The notes: a model not told the origin generated them from the sequence alone. A stretch of 11,059 bases of DNA from CAZCJU01 sp964498965 (GCA_964498965.1 CAZCJU010000057.1:1-11059); one strand, 5' to 3'. Positions 1 through 7,736 are shown, counted from the first letter of the stretch. Translations and numbers: made by a program.

Positions 1-1
1 T

Positions 2-268
2 GTTAAAGGCAACAATGTTACGGTTGAGGGAATCAACGAGGCTATGAAAGCGGCAGCTTCCGCTTCGTTCGGTTACAACGAAGAGCAGATCGTATCCTCA
101 GATGTTATCGGTATGCGTTACGGCTCGCTCTTTGATGCTACTCAGACGATGGTAACAAAGATCGATGACGACACATATCAGGTACAGGTAGTTTCGTGGT
201 ATGACAACGAAAACTCCTACACAAGCCAGATGGTAAGAACGATCAAGTATTTCGCAGAGCTTGCGTAA
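2..268 (+). CDS. gap: Glyceraldehyde-3-phosphate dehydrogenase, C-terminal part (5' truncated by window edge)
   Basis: This is the last 88 codons of a type I GAPDH, open in frame from base 2 to a TAA at 266-268. The enzyme oxidises glyceraldehyde 3-phosphate to 1,3-bisphosphoglycerate with NAD+ and phosphate in cytosolic glycolysis. What is visible is the end of the catalytic domain and the last helix. The segment SWYDNENSY, with the Asn that contacts the nicotinamide of NAD, is a family hallmark, and MVRTIKYFAEL is the usual C-terminal helix. The catalytic Cys and the Rossmann domain lie left of the window. The gene converges on the ABC transporter gene and ends 43 bp before a clear terminator hairpin. 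The neighbouring sugar kinase is also glycolytic, but it is on the other strand and not co-transcribed. The family call is secure. Whether the NAD-dependent gapA or the NADP-dependent gapB form is encoded cannot be told from this fragment. Confidence 0.97.
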   Translation, partial: VKGNNVTVEGINEAMKAAASASFGYNEEQIVSSDVIGMRYGSLFDATQTMVTKIDDDTYQVQVVSWYDNENSYTSQMVRTIKYFAELA

Positions 269-311
269 TCGATTAAATTTTATAAAAACCGAGTTGTGAA
301 AAACATCTCGC

Positions 312-355
312 AAAAATCGGAGATTCGCTTTGAGAGTGAACCTCCGATTTATTTT
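312..355 (+). terminator. Intrinsic terminator of gap
   Basis: A perfect 9-bp stem (AAATCGGAG at 314-322 with CTCCGATTT at 342-350) continues inward, after one A/C mismatch, as a 6-bp stem containing one G-U pair (TTCGCT with AGTGAA) and a 5-nt loop. A T-rich run follows at 348-355. Its position 43 bp after the gap stop and its orientation fit an intrinsic terminator. Confidence 0.85.
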
Positions 356-369
356 AACTCAAAAAACGA

Positions 370-432
370 TTTCATGACACGGAAACCACATCGGCTTCAT
401 CACAGACAATCCTGATTTCATCAGTCATGAAA
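370..432. repeat. 9-bp inverted repeat in the convergent intergenic region
   Basis: TTTCATGAC at 370-378 is exactly complementary to GTCATGAAA at 424-432, with 45 nt between. It lies between the two convergent terminators. Each arm contains the palindrome TCATGA, which makes the pairing partly self-explanatory. There is no poly-T tail, so it is not a terminator itself. Function unknown. Confidence 0.4.
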
Positions 433-444
433 TGCACCTACATA

Positions 445-496
445 AAGAAATCGCCCTCACTTAGTCTTGAAATTTCAATTCAAGTATGAGGGCGAT
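445..496 (-). terminator. Intrinsic terminator of the ABC transporter gene
   Basis: ATCGCCCTCA at 450-459 is exactly complementary to TGAGGGCGAT at 487-496. An inner stem (CTTGAA at 466-471 with TTCAAG at 479-484) extends it. Read on the minus strand, the hairpin starts 7 nt after the TAA of the ABC gene and is followed by the T-rich run TTTCTTTATG. Confidence 0.85.
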
Positions 497-503
497 CGAA
501 GGA

Positions 504-3500
504 TTATTCGGTTCTGAGTGCGACGACGGGATCCTTTTTAGAAGCACTTCTTGACGGAATAATTCCGGCAACGAGTGTAAGCACAACGCTTATAAGGATC
601 AGGGCGATCGCAACGTGAGGCGGCAAATACGCCTTAAGATTTTCTATTCCGGTAAGATGATTCAATATCAGGTTGATCGGTATACACAAAACATACGTTA
701 TGATAACGCCGAGTGAACCGGAAGTAAATCCTATTATCACGGTTTCGGCATTAAACATTCCCGAAACATTTTTCTTTGACGCACCGATAGCACGCAAAAT
801 ACCGATTTCCTTTGTTCTTTCCTGAACCGATATCAACGTGATAACCCCTATCATTATCGACGACACGACCAGAGAAACGGCTACAAAGGATACGAGTACA
901 TAAGTTATCGCATTTATGATCGAGGTTACCGAGGACATCATCAAACCGACGTAATCGGTATATTTGATTTGAGCGGTTTCGGGCTTTCCCTCATTATATG
1001 CGGCGATAGCGTCCTCTATAATATCCTTATTTTCGAAGGTTGACGCATATATATTTATCGTCGAGGGGCTTTCCAAATCAACACATCCGAGTGCGATCAG
1101 GTTATCCTCATAAGTAGATTCCGAAAATTCGAGGATATCATCATAATAGGTGCCGAACATTTCCTCGGAAATTCCATTTTCCGATATCATCATCGAAAGA
1201 GCCATCGCAAGCTGAGTGCTGGTGAACTGTGAAAGCTGTTCCTTTACGGTTTGAGCATACTGTTCTTTAACTTTTTCCCGTATTCCCTGATCGAACATTT
1301 CTCTGATTTCGGAATCGTCGAGTGAAGAAACATACTGTTCGATCTGCTCTTTATCCAGCTTCATTTCACTGACGAGCGTATCTACGAGAGTTTTTTCCAT
1401 ATCCTCTCTGCTCATAGAACCGAGTATTTGTTCGACTTGCTGTACAAGCATTTCCTCAGATGGAGTACACATCATTTTTACATATGTATCCGCTTTTCCG
1501 GTTTCATCGAGCTTATCCACAAAGCTCAAAAATTCGGTTTTCTTTTCCGCATTTGTAAGCTCGCCTGTCTTTTCCTTAAACGGCAGCCCGGTAAATATAT
1601 CGGTTGACGGATCGTTTTTCTGATCTTTTATGGCATCCGAATTATCGGCGGCATTGATTATATATTCCGTAAGCTTATACGTATAGGCGATGCTTCCCGA
1701 CAGCATAGCGGAAACCGCTGTTTCGCTCGGGCGGACTATTCCGACAACTTTAAGGTTTATTCCCTTTTCGTTATACAGATACCTTAATTTAGTTTGCGTA
1801 TCACGCATATCCGTATAAGTTCCCGTATCACTGTCATAGCTATAGCAATCGGAATTCAAGATCACCTTAAATTCCATATTTTTGATCTCGTCGTACGACC
1901 AGCTTTTATCGGGGATCTCGATTTCCGTTTTATTGGCAGCCGCATTAAACAATGCGTCCACCTCGCTTTTGGGTTTAAGACCGAGTGCGTAGAGTGTCAT
2001 ATCGTCAAGTTCGTTTTTTTCGTCAAGAACAAGCACTATCTCATTATACGCTTCCGGCCATCTTCCACCATCCACGAGTTCGTACTGTTTTTTCAGCAGA
2101 TCATTGACTGATTCGCCGTTGATTCCCGGCAACATTTGCTCCCAAAGTGTAAAACTACCCATTGGCGAGGACATAAGCTGACTGCTTGAGATTCCGTAGC
2201 TTTCGCTCATACTGAACATGGAGGAAAAGTCCATTCCCATATACTCTATAAACAGCTCTTTGACAAGCTCCATTGAATCAGATTTTATTATCTCGCCGTC
2301 AACATTTTCGGTATAAACGAGCATATCGAGGTCATATGTATATTGTACTCCGTTTATCGCCGCTTTGAGTTCGCTGTCGTTTTCGGAGGCACACTGTTCT
2401 TCGATATGTTTTTTAAACGAGCTTAGATCGTTTTCGGTGACGTCCATTGAATTCAATGAATTTATAAGATCGTAAAGCATTGATTTTTGATAAACCGCAT
2501 CGTTTTCATGTTCGCCCGAGGTCTGTGCCTTCCCGATAAATGTTTGCAGTAGCGATCCCATATCCATATGCTGTGCCTCCAGCGTCAGCGGGTAGGCGGA
2601 AAGGGTATCCTCCTGCAACACATTGATATAATTTGTCATACCCTGCGATACGGCAAATATCAATGCGATCCCGATAATTCCTATACTGCCGGCAAAAGAC
2701 GTAAGAGCCGTCCTTCCTTTTTTGGTAAACAGGTTTTTAAGGGAAAGTCCGAATGAGGTTGCAAAAGACATTGACGGTTTTTTTACGTTCTTTTCCTTTT
2801 CCGTCTTTTCTTCTTGCAGTCTTTTTTCCGCCGCAAGCTCTTCCTCGCTCAGCGGCAAAGAATCGTCTGTCACAAGTCCGTCGAGCATTCGTATTATTCT
2901 CGTTGAATATTTTTCGGCAAGGTCGGGGTTATGAGTTACCATGATAACAAGTCTGTCACGAGCAATTTCTTTAAGTATTTCCATTACCGAAACGCTTGTT
3001 TCCGTATCCAATGCACCGGTAGGTTCATCTGCCAAAATTATATCGGGATTATTCACGATAGCACGTGCGATCGCAACTCTCTGCATTTGTCCGCCCGACA
3101 TTTCCGACGGTTTTTTATTGAATTGACCCTCAAGTCCCACACGTTCAAGTGCTTCCTTTGCACGTTTACGTCTTTCGTACTTCGACACGCCCGACAACGT
3201 AAGTGCCAATTCTACGTTTTGCAATACGCTTTGGTGCGGTATCAGATTATAGCTTTGAAAAACAAAGCCGATCGAATGATTTCTGTATGTGTCCCAATCT
3301 CTCGCATGAAAATCCTTTGTGCTTTTGCCGTTTATTATCAAATCGCCTTCTGTATACTTATCGAGACCGCCTATAATATTAAGCATTGTTGTTTTGCCAC
3401 AGCCGGACGGACCCAGAACAGACACGAACTCACTGTGACGGAATCGCAGATCGATACCCTTAAGTGCATTTACCTTAAGCTCTCCCGCACAGTAATCCTT

Positions 3501-3530
3501 CTTTATATTTTTAAGCTCTAACATACTCAT
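504..3530 (-). CDS. Fused ABC transporter ATPase/permease, MacB/FtsX type, with a very large extracytoplasmic domain
   Basis: A single 1008-residue polypeptide carries an ATPase and a permease. The N-terminal ATPase (about 1-225) has Walker A GPSGCGKT (40-47), a Q-loop in GFVFQ (88-92), signature MSGGQ (144-148), Walker B ending in ADEP (167-170) and H-loop His200. A charged Lys/Glu-rich linker (about 227-252) leads to TM1 (about 275-297). Roughly 560 residues of predicted extracytoplasmic domain follow, partly helical and rich in acidic residues. Three C-terminal membrane segments form an FtsX/MacB permease domain containing the hallmark ERTKEIGILRAIGA. This is the mechanotransmission-type topology of MacB, which is usually about 650 residues, so the outer domain is greatly enlarged. 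Such proteins act as dimers and typically handle peptides, antibiotics or lipoproteins, but the substrate here is unknown. The Shine-Dalgarno favours Met3 (3524) as the start. The gene has its own promoter and terminator and is therefore monocistronic. Confidence 0.95.
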   Translation of the reverse strand: MSMLELKNIKKDYCAGELKVNALKGIDLRFRHSEFVSVLGPSGCGKTTMLNIIGGLDKYTEGDLIINGKSTKDFHARDWDTYRNHSIGFVFQSYNLIPHQSVLQNVELALTLSGVSKYERRKRAKEALERVGLEGQFNKKPSEMSGGQMQRVAIARAIVNNPDIILADEPTGALDTETSVSVMEILKEIARDRLVIMVTHNPDLAEKYSTRIIRMLDGLVTDDSLPLSEEELAAEKRLQEEKTEKEKNVKKPSMSFATSFGLSLKNLFTKKGRTALTSFAGSIGIIGIALIFAVSQGMTNYINVLQEDTLSAYPLTLEAQHMDMGSLLQTFIGKAQTSGEHENDAVYQKSMLYDLINSLNSMDVTENDLSSFKKHIEEQCASENDSELKAAINGVQYTYDLDMLVYTENVDGEIIKSDSMELVKELFIEYMGMDFSSMFSMSESYGISSSQLMSSPMGSFTLWEQMLPGINGESVNDLLKKQYELVDGGRWPEAYNEIVLVLDEKNELDDMTLYALGLKPKSEVDALFNAAANKTEIEIPDKSWSYDEIKNMEFKVILNSDCYSYDSDTGTYTDMRDTQTKLRYLYNEKGINLKVVGIVRPSETAVSAMLSGSIAYTYKLTEYIINAADNSDAIKDQKNDPSTDIFTGLPFKEKTGELTNAEKKTEFLSFVDKLDETGKADTYVKMMCTPSEEMLVQQVEQILGSMSREDMEKTLVDTLVSEMKLDKEQIEQYVSSLDDSEIREMFDQGIREKVKEQYAQTVKEQLSQFTSTQLAMALSMMISENGISEEMFGTYYDDILEFSESTYEDNLIALGCVDLESPSTINIYASTFENKDIIEDAIAAYNEGKPETAQIKYTDYVGLMMSSVTSIINAITYVLVSFVAVSLVVSSIMIGVITLISVQERTKEIGILRAIGASKKNVSGMFNAETVIIGFTSGSLGVIITYVLCIPINLILNHLTGIENLKAYLPPHVAIALILISVVLTLVAGIIPSRSASKKDPVVALRTE

Positions 3531-3532
3531 GA

Positions 3533-3538
3533 TCCTTT
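3533..3538 (-). promoter_or_regulatory. Ribosome binding site deciding the ABC transporter start
   Basis: The minus-strand sequence AAAGGA lies only 2 nt before the first ATG (3530) but 8 nt before the second in-frame ATG (3524). The normal spacing suggests translation begins at the second ATG, giving a protein of 1006 residues. Confidence 0.6.
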
Positions 3539-3553
3539 CAAGAACGATATCAC

Positions 3554-3583
3554 ATTGTACTATAATTAAATATAAATATTCAA
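3554..3583 (-). promoter_or_regulatory. Sigma-A type promoter of the ABC transporter gene
   Basis: On the minus strand TTGAAT (3578-3583; 4 of 6 to TTGACA) and TACAAT (3554-3559; 5 of 6 to TATAAT) are separated by 18 nt of AT-rich sequence. Transcription would begin near 3547, leaving a leader of about 17 nt that holds little more than the ribosome binding site. An imperfect palindrome at 3601-3621 lies about 60 bp upstream of the start point and could be a regulator site. Confidence 0.6.
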
Positions 3584-3654
3584 GTAAGCCTTAAAGAACA
3601 ATTTGAAATATTTAATCAAATTTTATTTATTTTGCCATAGCGATTTTTTGCTCT

Positions 3655-3690
3655 TAAAAATCATAAAGACACCGCTATAGGTGTCTTTAT
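3655..3690 (-). terminator. Intrinsic terminator of the sugar kinase gene
   Basis: ATAAAGACACC (3663-3673) pairs perfectly with GGTGTCTTTAT (3680-3690) around a 6-nt loop. On the minus strand the stem is followed by GATTTTTAAG. It begins 12 nt after the kinase stop codon and would end the transcript coming from tyrS or from an internal promoter. Confidence 0.9.
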
Positions 3691-3701
3691 CGTGTATTGG
3701 T

Positions 3702-4679
3702 TTAAACGTCATCGCTCCGAGCGTTTTGCTCATCGCTTTCGTTTGAGCCGAGATCATTTACTTGATACACCTGTGTAAACAGGCAACATTCTTCAAACAC
3801 TCTGCCGTCGAAAAAGTCAGCCGAGCATACTCTCGTACTGCCTGCGGCAACAGCATGACGAAGCCATTCCTCGCTGTCCTTACTGTTTTTCATGCCGTAA
3901 AGAAAGCCCGCCACCATACTATCGCCGGCACCGACGGTATTCGGTGAAGCATTTGTCATCGGTACATCCGCTTTTAAGACCTTATCTTTTGTTATATACA
4001 TTGCACCGTTTGCACCGTCCGACAGCAACACCGCACCGGCACCGGTTTTTATCAGCTCACGTGCCGCCTTTATAAGTGCTTCATTGCTTCTTTCGCATCC
4101 GAACAAGTCAACAAGCTCATCGACATTCGGTTTTACAAGATCAACTCCGACACTGCACGCACTTAAAAGAGCTTTACCCGACGTGTCCGCCACGGTAAAC
4201 ACTTTTTTGTTACGTGCATACGCTATAAGCGGTGCATAAAACTCGTCTTTGCCGTCATTCAGCGGCAAAGAACCGGAAACGACAAGAATGTCGCCTTTTT
4301 TCAATTTATCGAGCTTTTCCGTCAACGAAGTGAACAATCTTTTGTTTATGCTGTTTCCGTGGCTGTTAAATTCCGTCACTTCATCGTCTTCGAGTATTTT
4401 CGTATTGATCTTTGTTGTAAACATTTCGCTTATTACAAGATCGTATTTTATACCGCTTATATCGAGCAAATGAACAAGCAGATCCGCTGTGGCAAAGCCC
4501 GCAAAACCGAGTGCTTTATTTTTAAGCTTCAACGAGCATAATGCTTTGGATACATTAATTCCCTTGCCTCCGGCCTCGATTTTTTCGTATTGCGAGCGGT
4601 TCACTTTTCCGAGACTCGCATTATCCAATCTCATATAATAATCAATCGTAGGATTAGGTGTTACGGTATATATCATCAT
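3702..4679 (-). CDS. fruK: 1-phosphofructokinase family sugar-phosphate kinase (PfkB superfamily)
   Basis: The protein is a 325-residue ribokinase-fold kinase. It most likely phosphorylates fructose 1-phosphate to fructose 1,6-bisphosphate with ATP in the cytosol. The start MIYTVTPNPTIDYY matches the TLNPAID-type opening of FruK/LacC kinases. The first PfkB signature is GGKGINVS (37-44), the central VSGSLP is at about 134-139, and the second signature holds the anion hole and catalytic base in GAGD (250-253, Asp253). The last 20 or so residues are an acidic, polar tail not expected in the family. The ribosome binding site AAAGGAG (4683-4689) is 3 nt from the first ATG and 6 nt from the second (4676), so the second Met is the likelier start. 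No fructose PTS or FruR gene is visible in the window, so tagatose-6-phosphate kinase (LacC) remains an alternative. It lies 132 bp after tyrS and ends at a strong terminator. Confidence 0.88.
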   Translation of the reverse strand: MMIYTVTPNPTIDYYMRLDNASLGKVNRSQYEKIEAGGKGINVSKALCSLKLKNKALGFAGFATADLLVHLLDISGIKYDLVISEMFTTKINTKILEDDEVTEFNSHGNSINKRLFTSLTEKLDKLKKGDILVVSGSLPLNDGKDEFYAPLIAYARNKKVFTVADTSGKALLSACSVGVDLVKPNVDELVDLFGCERSNEALIKAARELIKTGAGAVLLSDGANGAMYITKDKVLKADVPMTNASPNTVGAGDSMVAGFLYGMKNSKDSEEWLRHAVAAGSTRVCSADFFDGRVFEECCLFTQVYQVNDLGSNESDEQNARSDDV

Positions 4680-4811
4680 ATGCTCCTTTCGTTTTCCGTT
4701 CGTCGGAAAATCATTTTCGGCAATACATTCGAAGATAAATATAAATTTATCTTATCGATTCTTATCGATTTTCGTTATCGGCGACGCATGGCAATTTAAC
4801 TCGAATCTAAT
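4680..4811 (-). promoter_or_regulatory. Structured leader/intergenic region between tyrS and the sugar kinase
   Basis: This 132-bp gap holds three elements. A perfect 7-bp hairpin (TTTTCCG 4692-4698 with CGGAAAA 4704-4710) stands directly before the kinase ribosome binding site. A second perfect hairpin pairs 8 bp (AGATAAAT 4733-4740 with ATTTATCT 4745-4752). The third element is the tandem repeat described separately. I see no promoter good enough to call. The region could carry a weak promoter with an operator, or simply be a read-through junction. The hairpin next to the ribosome binding site may influence translation. Confidence 0.4.
4751..4770. repeat. Perfect 10-bp tandem duplication
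   Basis: CTTATCGATT occurs twice back to back (4751-4760 and 4761-4770), upstream of the sugar kinase. Each copy contains the palindrome ATCGAT. It may be a slippage product or a paired binding site. Confidence 0.7.
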
Positions 4812-4821
4812 TTATTCGAGT
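4799..4821 (-). repeat. Stem-loop across the tyrS stop codon
   Basis: ACTCGAAT (4799-4806) pairs perfectly with ATTCGAGT (4814-4821) around a 7-nt loop, and the TAA stop of tyrS falls at the stem/loop edge. On the minus strand only TTAAATTGCC follows, so a strong intrinsic terminator is not supported. It may be a weak attenuator or a 3'-end stabiliser. Confidence 0.45.
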
Positions 4822-6038
4822 ACAAATCTATGGAACGACTTTTTGCCCTTGCGTACAAGCACGGGTTCTTTGAAATCGTCCTTAGTCAATTTCATGCCGA
4901 AATCCGTCACCTTATTATCGTTTACAAACACACCGCCTTGCTGAATAAGCGTGCGTGCTTCTCTTTTGGAAGGAGCCAATTTGGAAAGCGTAAGCATTTC
5001 GTTTATTCCGATCAATCCGTCAACAAAATTTGCATCGTTCAGCACGGTTGTCGGCATATTTTCCGCCATTGAGCCTGCCGAAAAGATGCTTTTAGCCGAT
5101 TCAAGTGCCTTATCGGCCTCGGTTTTTCCGTGGATCAGCATCGTAAGCTCATAAGCAAGCTTTTCCTTGGCACGATTAAGTTCACTGCCCTCAAGCTTTT
5201 CATACTCTGTGATCTCCTCAAGCGGCATAAATGTAAGCATTTTCATACATTTAATAACGTCTTTATCATCTATATTACGCCAATACTGGAAAAACTCGTA
5301 AGGCGAGGTCTTTTCGGCATTGAGCCAAACCGCACCCTTTTCGGTTTTACCCATTTTTTTGCCTTCGCTGTTTGTCAACAGATTAAATGTCATGCCGTAG
5401 ACCTCTTCGCCCGTCATTTTGCGTATAAGCTCAACGCCGCCTATAATATTCGACCACTGATCATCGCCGCCAAGCTCCATTTTACAGTTATAATCGCGAT
5501 TAAGCACATAAAAGTCGTAGCTCTGCATAAGCATATAGTTAAATTCAAGGAATGTCAAGCCGCCTTTTTCGAGTCTTGCCTTATAACACTCTGCGGAAAG
5601 CATACGGTTCACATTGAAATGTCTGCCGATATTACGTATAAAATCGACGTAATTTAGGTCGAGGAGCCAATCCGCATTATTCACGAATATTGCTTTTCCG
5701 TCACTGATGTCGATAAATTTCGCCATTTGAAGCTTAAACATTTCGACATTGTGATCTATCTCCTCTCGGCTCATCATGCGTCGCATATCGTTTTTGCCCG
5801 AGGGATCACCTATTGTGGCGGTACCGCCTCCGAATATTACAATGGGACGGTGACCTGCTTTTTGCATATGTGCCATTATTTTCATTTGGATAAAGTGACC
5901 GATATGGAGAGAATCGGCTGTCGGGTCAAAGCCCACGTAAAACGAAAAGGGTTCGCCGTCGAACAATTCTTTTATCTTCTCCTCATCTGTCATTTGGGCA
6001 AGCATGCCTCTATCCTTAAATTCCTGCATCAAGCTCAT
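4812..6038 (-). CDS. tyrS: Tyrosyl-tRNA synthetase
   Basis: This 408-residue class I aminoacyl-tRNA synthetase attaches tyrosine to tRNA-Tyr in the cytosol, working as a homodimer. The Rossmann domain has YVGFDPTADSLHIGH with the HIGH motif at 45-48. The tyrosine pocket shows MQSYDF (171-176) and GGDDQW (190-195). The KMSKS loop appears as KMGKT (228-232). The C-terminal S4 tRNA-binding domain (about 345-408) shows the pattern PSKREARTLIQQGGVFVN. The length is normal for bacterial TyrS. The start ATG at 6038 overlaps the TAA of recN by one base. A full AGGAGG (6047-6052) lies 8 nt upstream inside the end of recN, so translation is coupled but strong. Many Bacillota tyrS genes sit behind a T-box leader. 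Here there is no leader at all, so any tRNA-responsive control would have to act elsewhere. Confidence 0.98.
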   Translation of the reverse strand: MSLMQEFKDRGMLAQMTDEEKIKELFDGEPFSFYVGFDPTADSLHIGHFIQMKIMAHMQKAGHRPIVIFGGGTATIGDPSGKNDMRRMMSREEIDHNVEMFKLQMAKFIDISDGKAIFVNNADWLLDLNYVDFIRNIGRHFNVNRMLSAECYKARLEKGGLTFLEFNYMLMQSYDFYVLNRDYNCKMELGGDDQWSNIIGGVELIRKMTGEEVYGMTFNLLTNSEGKKMGKTEKGAVWLNAEKTSPYEFFQYWRNIDDKDVIKCMKMLTFMPLEEITEYEKLEGSELNRAKEKLAYELTMLIHGKTEADKALESAKSIFSAGSMAENMPTTVLNDANFVDGLIGINEMLTLSKLAPSKREARTLIQQGGVFVNDNKVTDFGMKLTKDDFKEPVLVRKGKKSFHRFVLE

Positions 6039-7723
6039 TATACAGTCCTCCTGTTATTATCAATCATTTCTTTTGCGGCGTTTCTCGTCAGATTGCTTAT
6101 AAATTCGCCGCCGATTATTCTCGAAAGTTCTTCGATCCTACCCGCTTCATCGAGCATATTTATTCTCGTTTCGTCCGCTCCGTCATATTCGCCTTTGTAT
6201 ATAAGAAAATGAGTGTCGGCACATGAAGCGATTTGAGCCGAGTGTGTAATTGCTATCACTTGGCAATCTCTACCGTTTGAGTGCAGCATACGACCGATCT
6301 TTTCGCTCGTCGATCCGGATATTCCCGTATCGATCTCATCGTAAAGCACTGTTTCAACGCATTCCTTATCACCGAAAACACTTTTGATCGCAAGCATTGT
6401 TCTTGAGAGTTCGCCGCCCGAGGCTATTGTCGAAAGCGGCTTAAGCTCCTGTCCGAGGTTAGCCGAAATAAGGAATTCGACCTTATCCCTACCGTTCGGC
6501 GTATAGGTATCGCTTTCTTCTGTTCCGACTGCGAATCTGACTTTTTTCATATCGAGGTATCGCAATTTTTCTTCGATCAGCTTACTTAATTTTTCGCCGC
6601 CGCAACGACGTTTTCGGCTCAATTCCTCACCGCATTTCACGAGTTCGCGGCTCAGTGACGAGATTTCTTTCTTCAATTCCGCCGCACGTTCGCCAGAAGC
6701 CGTTATGCTTTCAAGCTCGGCGGCTGCATTTTCACGGTATTCGAGTATTTCTTCGACACTTGAACCGTATTTTTTCTTAAGCTCGTTGATTTTTTCGAGG
6801 CGCGACTGTACCTTATCGAGTGCTTCCGTCGGGTTCTCGTCAAGTCCGTCCGAAAGTGCTTTTGTTTGCTGTGAGATATCATCGACTTCGTACATCAGCT
6901 CCGAAAGTCGTTTCGCACTTTGTTTGGCACGTTCATCGGACGTAAGCGAATAGATACCGTTCAGCGATTCCGCTGCAATCTGCAAAAGTGACGATACCGG
7001 GACGTTTTTCTCGCTTGCCGACAAGGCACGAACCACCGTTCTCACGTATTTTGCGAGTTTGTCGGCATTTTTCAATCGAACAAGATATTCCTCAAGCTCG
7101 GATTCCTCGTTTTTCTTTAATTTTGCCGCATCTATCTCTTTTATCTGTACGTTAAGATATTCCGTTTTTCTGCGTTTTTCGGCTTCGTTTGTGTTTATTT
7201 TCGACAGTTCTCTTTTTTTACCCGAAAGCTCGTCATATACAAGTCGGTATCGATGTTTTTCCTCATCGCATTCCGCAAAGGCATCGAGGTAAGAGAGATG
7301 ATTTTCCGCACGCAACAGTTGTTGGCTTGCATGCTGACCGTGTACATTTATCAGATACGACGAAATTTCTCTTAGTAAGTACGCCGGGATCGGACGCATA
7401 TCGCATCTGCACACGCTTTTTCCGTCATCATTGATCTCTCTGCTCAGCATCAGTTGTCCGTCGGTTATTTCTATTCCGAGGTCTGAAATTTTTTTCTCGG
7501 ATTCCTCTCCTATATCGGAAAACACTGCGGACACAAATGCTTTTTTTTCGCCGGTTCGTATCATATCGGCTTTTGCTTTTTCGCCCGTCAACAACTTCAG
7601 CGAATTAACGATAACCGATTTTCCCGCACCTGTTTGTCCCGTAAAGACGGTAAAACCGTGACCGAGTGTTACGTCTATCGTTTTTATAACGGCGATATTT
7701 TCAATATGAAGCTGATTCAGCAC
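6038..7723 (-). CDS. recN: DNA repair protein RecN
   Basis: RecN is an SMC-like ATPase that acts early in double-strand break repair by holding DNA ends and recruiting recombination proteins. The 561 residues are normal for the family. The N-terminal ATP half-site has Walker A GQTGAGKS (29-36); most RecN proteins have Glu rather than Gln at position 30. NVHGQHASQ (126-134) is a conserved RecN motif. Residues about 150-390 are Lys/Glu-rich antiparallel coiled-coil arms. The C-terminal half carries signature SGGELSR (435-441), Walker B VLYDEIDTG with Glu463, and the H-loop ITHSAQIAS with His494. The start is GTG at 7723, supported by GGGAGGTG ending 5 nt upstream. It follows argR after 21 nt, the classical argR-recN order of Bacillota, and its stop overlaps the tyrS start. 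Confidence 0.98.
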   Translation of the reverse strand: MLNQLHIENIAVIKTIDVTLGHGFTVFTGQTGAGKSVIVNSLKLLTGEKAKADMIRTGEKKAFVSAVFSDIGEESEKKISDLGIEITDGQLMLSREINDDGKSVCRCDMRPIPAYLLREISSYLINVHGQHASQQLLRAENHLSYLDAFAECDEEKHRYRLVYDELSGKKRELSKINTNEAEKRRKTEYLNVQIKEIDAAKLKKNEESELEEYLVRLKNADKLAKYVRTVVRALSASEKNVPVSSLLQIAAESLNGIYSLTSDERAKQSAKRLSELMYEVDDISQQTKALSDGLDENPTEALDKVQSRLEKINELKKKYGSSVEEILEYRENAAAELESITASGERAAELKKEISSLSRELVKCGEELSRKRRCGGEKLSKLIEEKLRYLDMKKVRFAVGTEESDTYTPNGRDKVEFLISANLGQELKPLSTIASGGELSRTMLAIKSVFGDKECVETVLYDEIDTGISGSTSEKIGRMLHSNGRDCQVIAITHSAQIASCADTHFLIYKGEYDGADETRINMLDEAGRIEELSRIIGGEFISNLTRNAAKEMIDNNRRTV

Positions 7724-7730
7724 GGTTTCA

Positions 7731-7736
7731 CCTCCC
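7731..7736 (-). promoter_or_regulatory. Ribosome binding site supporting a GTG start for recN
   Basis: The minus-strand sequence GGGAGG, continuing as TG, lies 7 nt before GTG at 7723. No ATG is available at this point, and the encoded LNQLHIENIAVI matches the normal RecN N-terminus, so GTG is the start. Confidence 0.75.

Noticed and set aside
2931..3521. Plus-strand 196-codon open frame opposite the ABC ATPase domain
   Set aside because: It is a shadow of the ABC gene, whose minus-strand frame carries all ATPase motifs; the plus-strand protein resembles nothing known.
3702..4679. 6-phosphofructokinase PfkA or ribokinase
   Set aside because: The fold motifs are PfkB-type, not PfkA. The TPNPTIDYY opening and overall pattern favour 1-phosphofructokinase/tagatose-6-phosphate kinase over ribokinase.
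4799..4821. Strong intrinsic terminator at the end of tyrS
   Set aside because: The stem is good but is not followed by a T run on the minus strand, so only a stem-loop is reported.
5130..5657. Plus-strand 175-codon open frame opposite tyrS
   Set aside because: It is an antisense shadow of a clear tyrosyl-tRNA synthetase gene.
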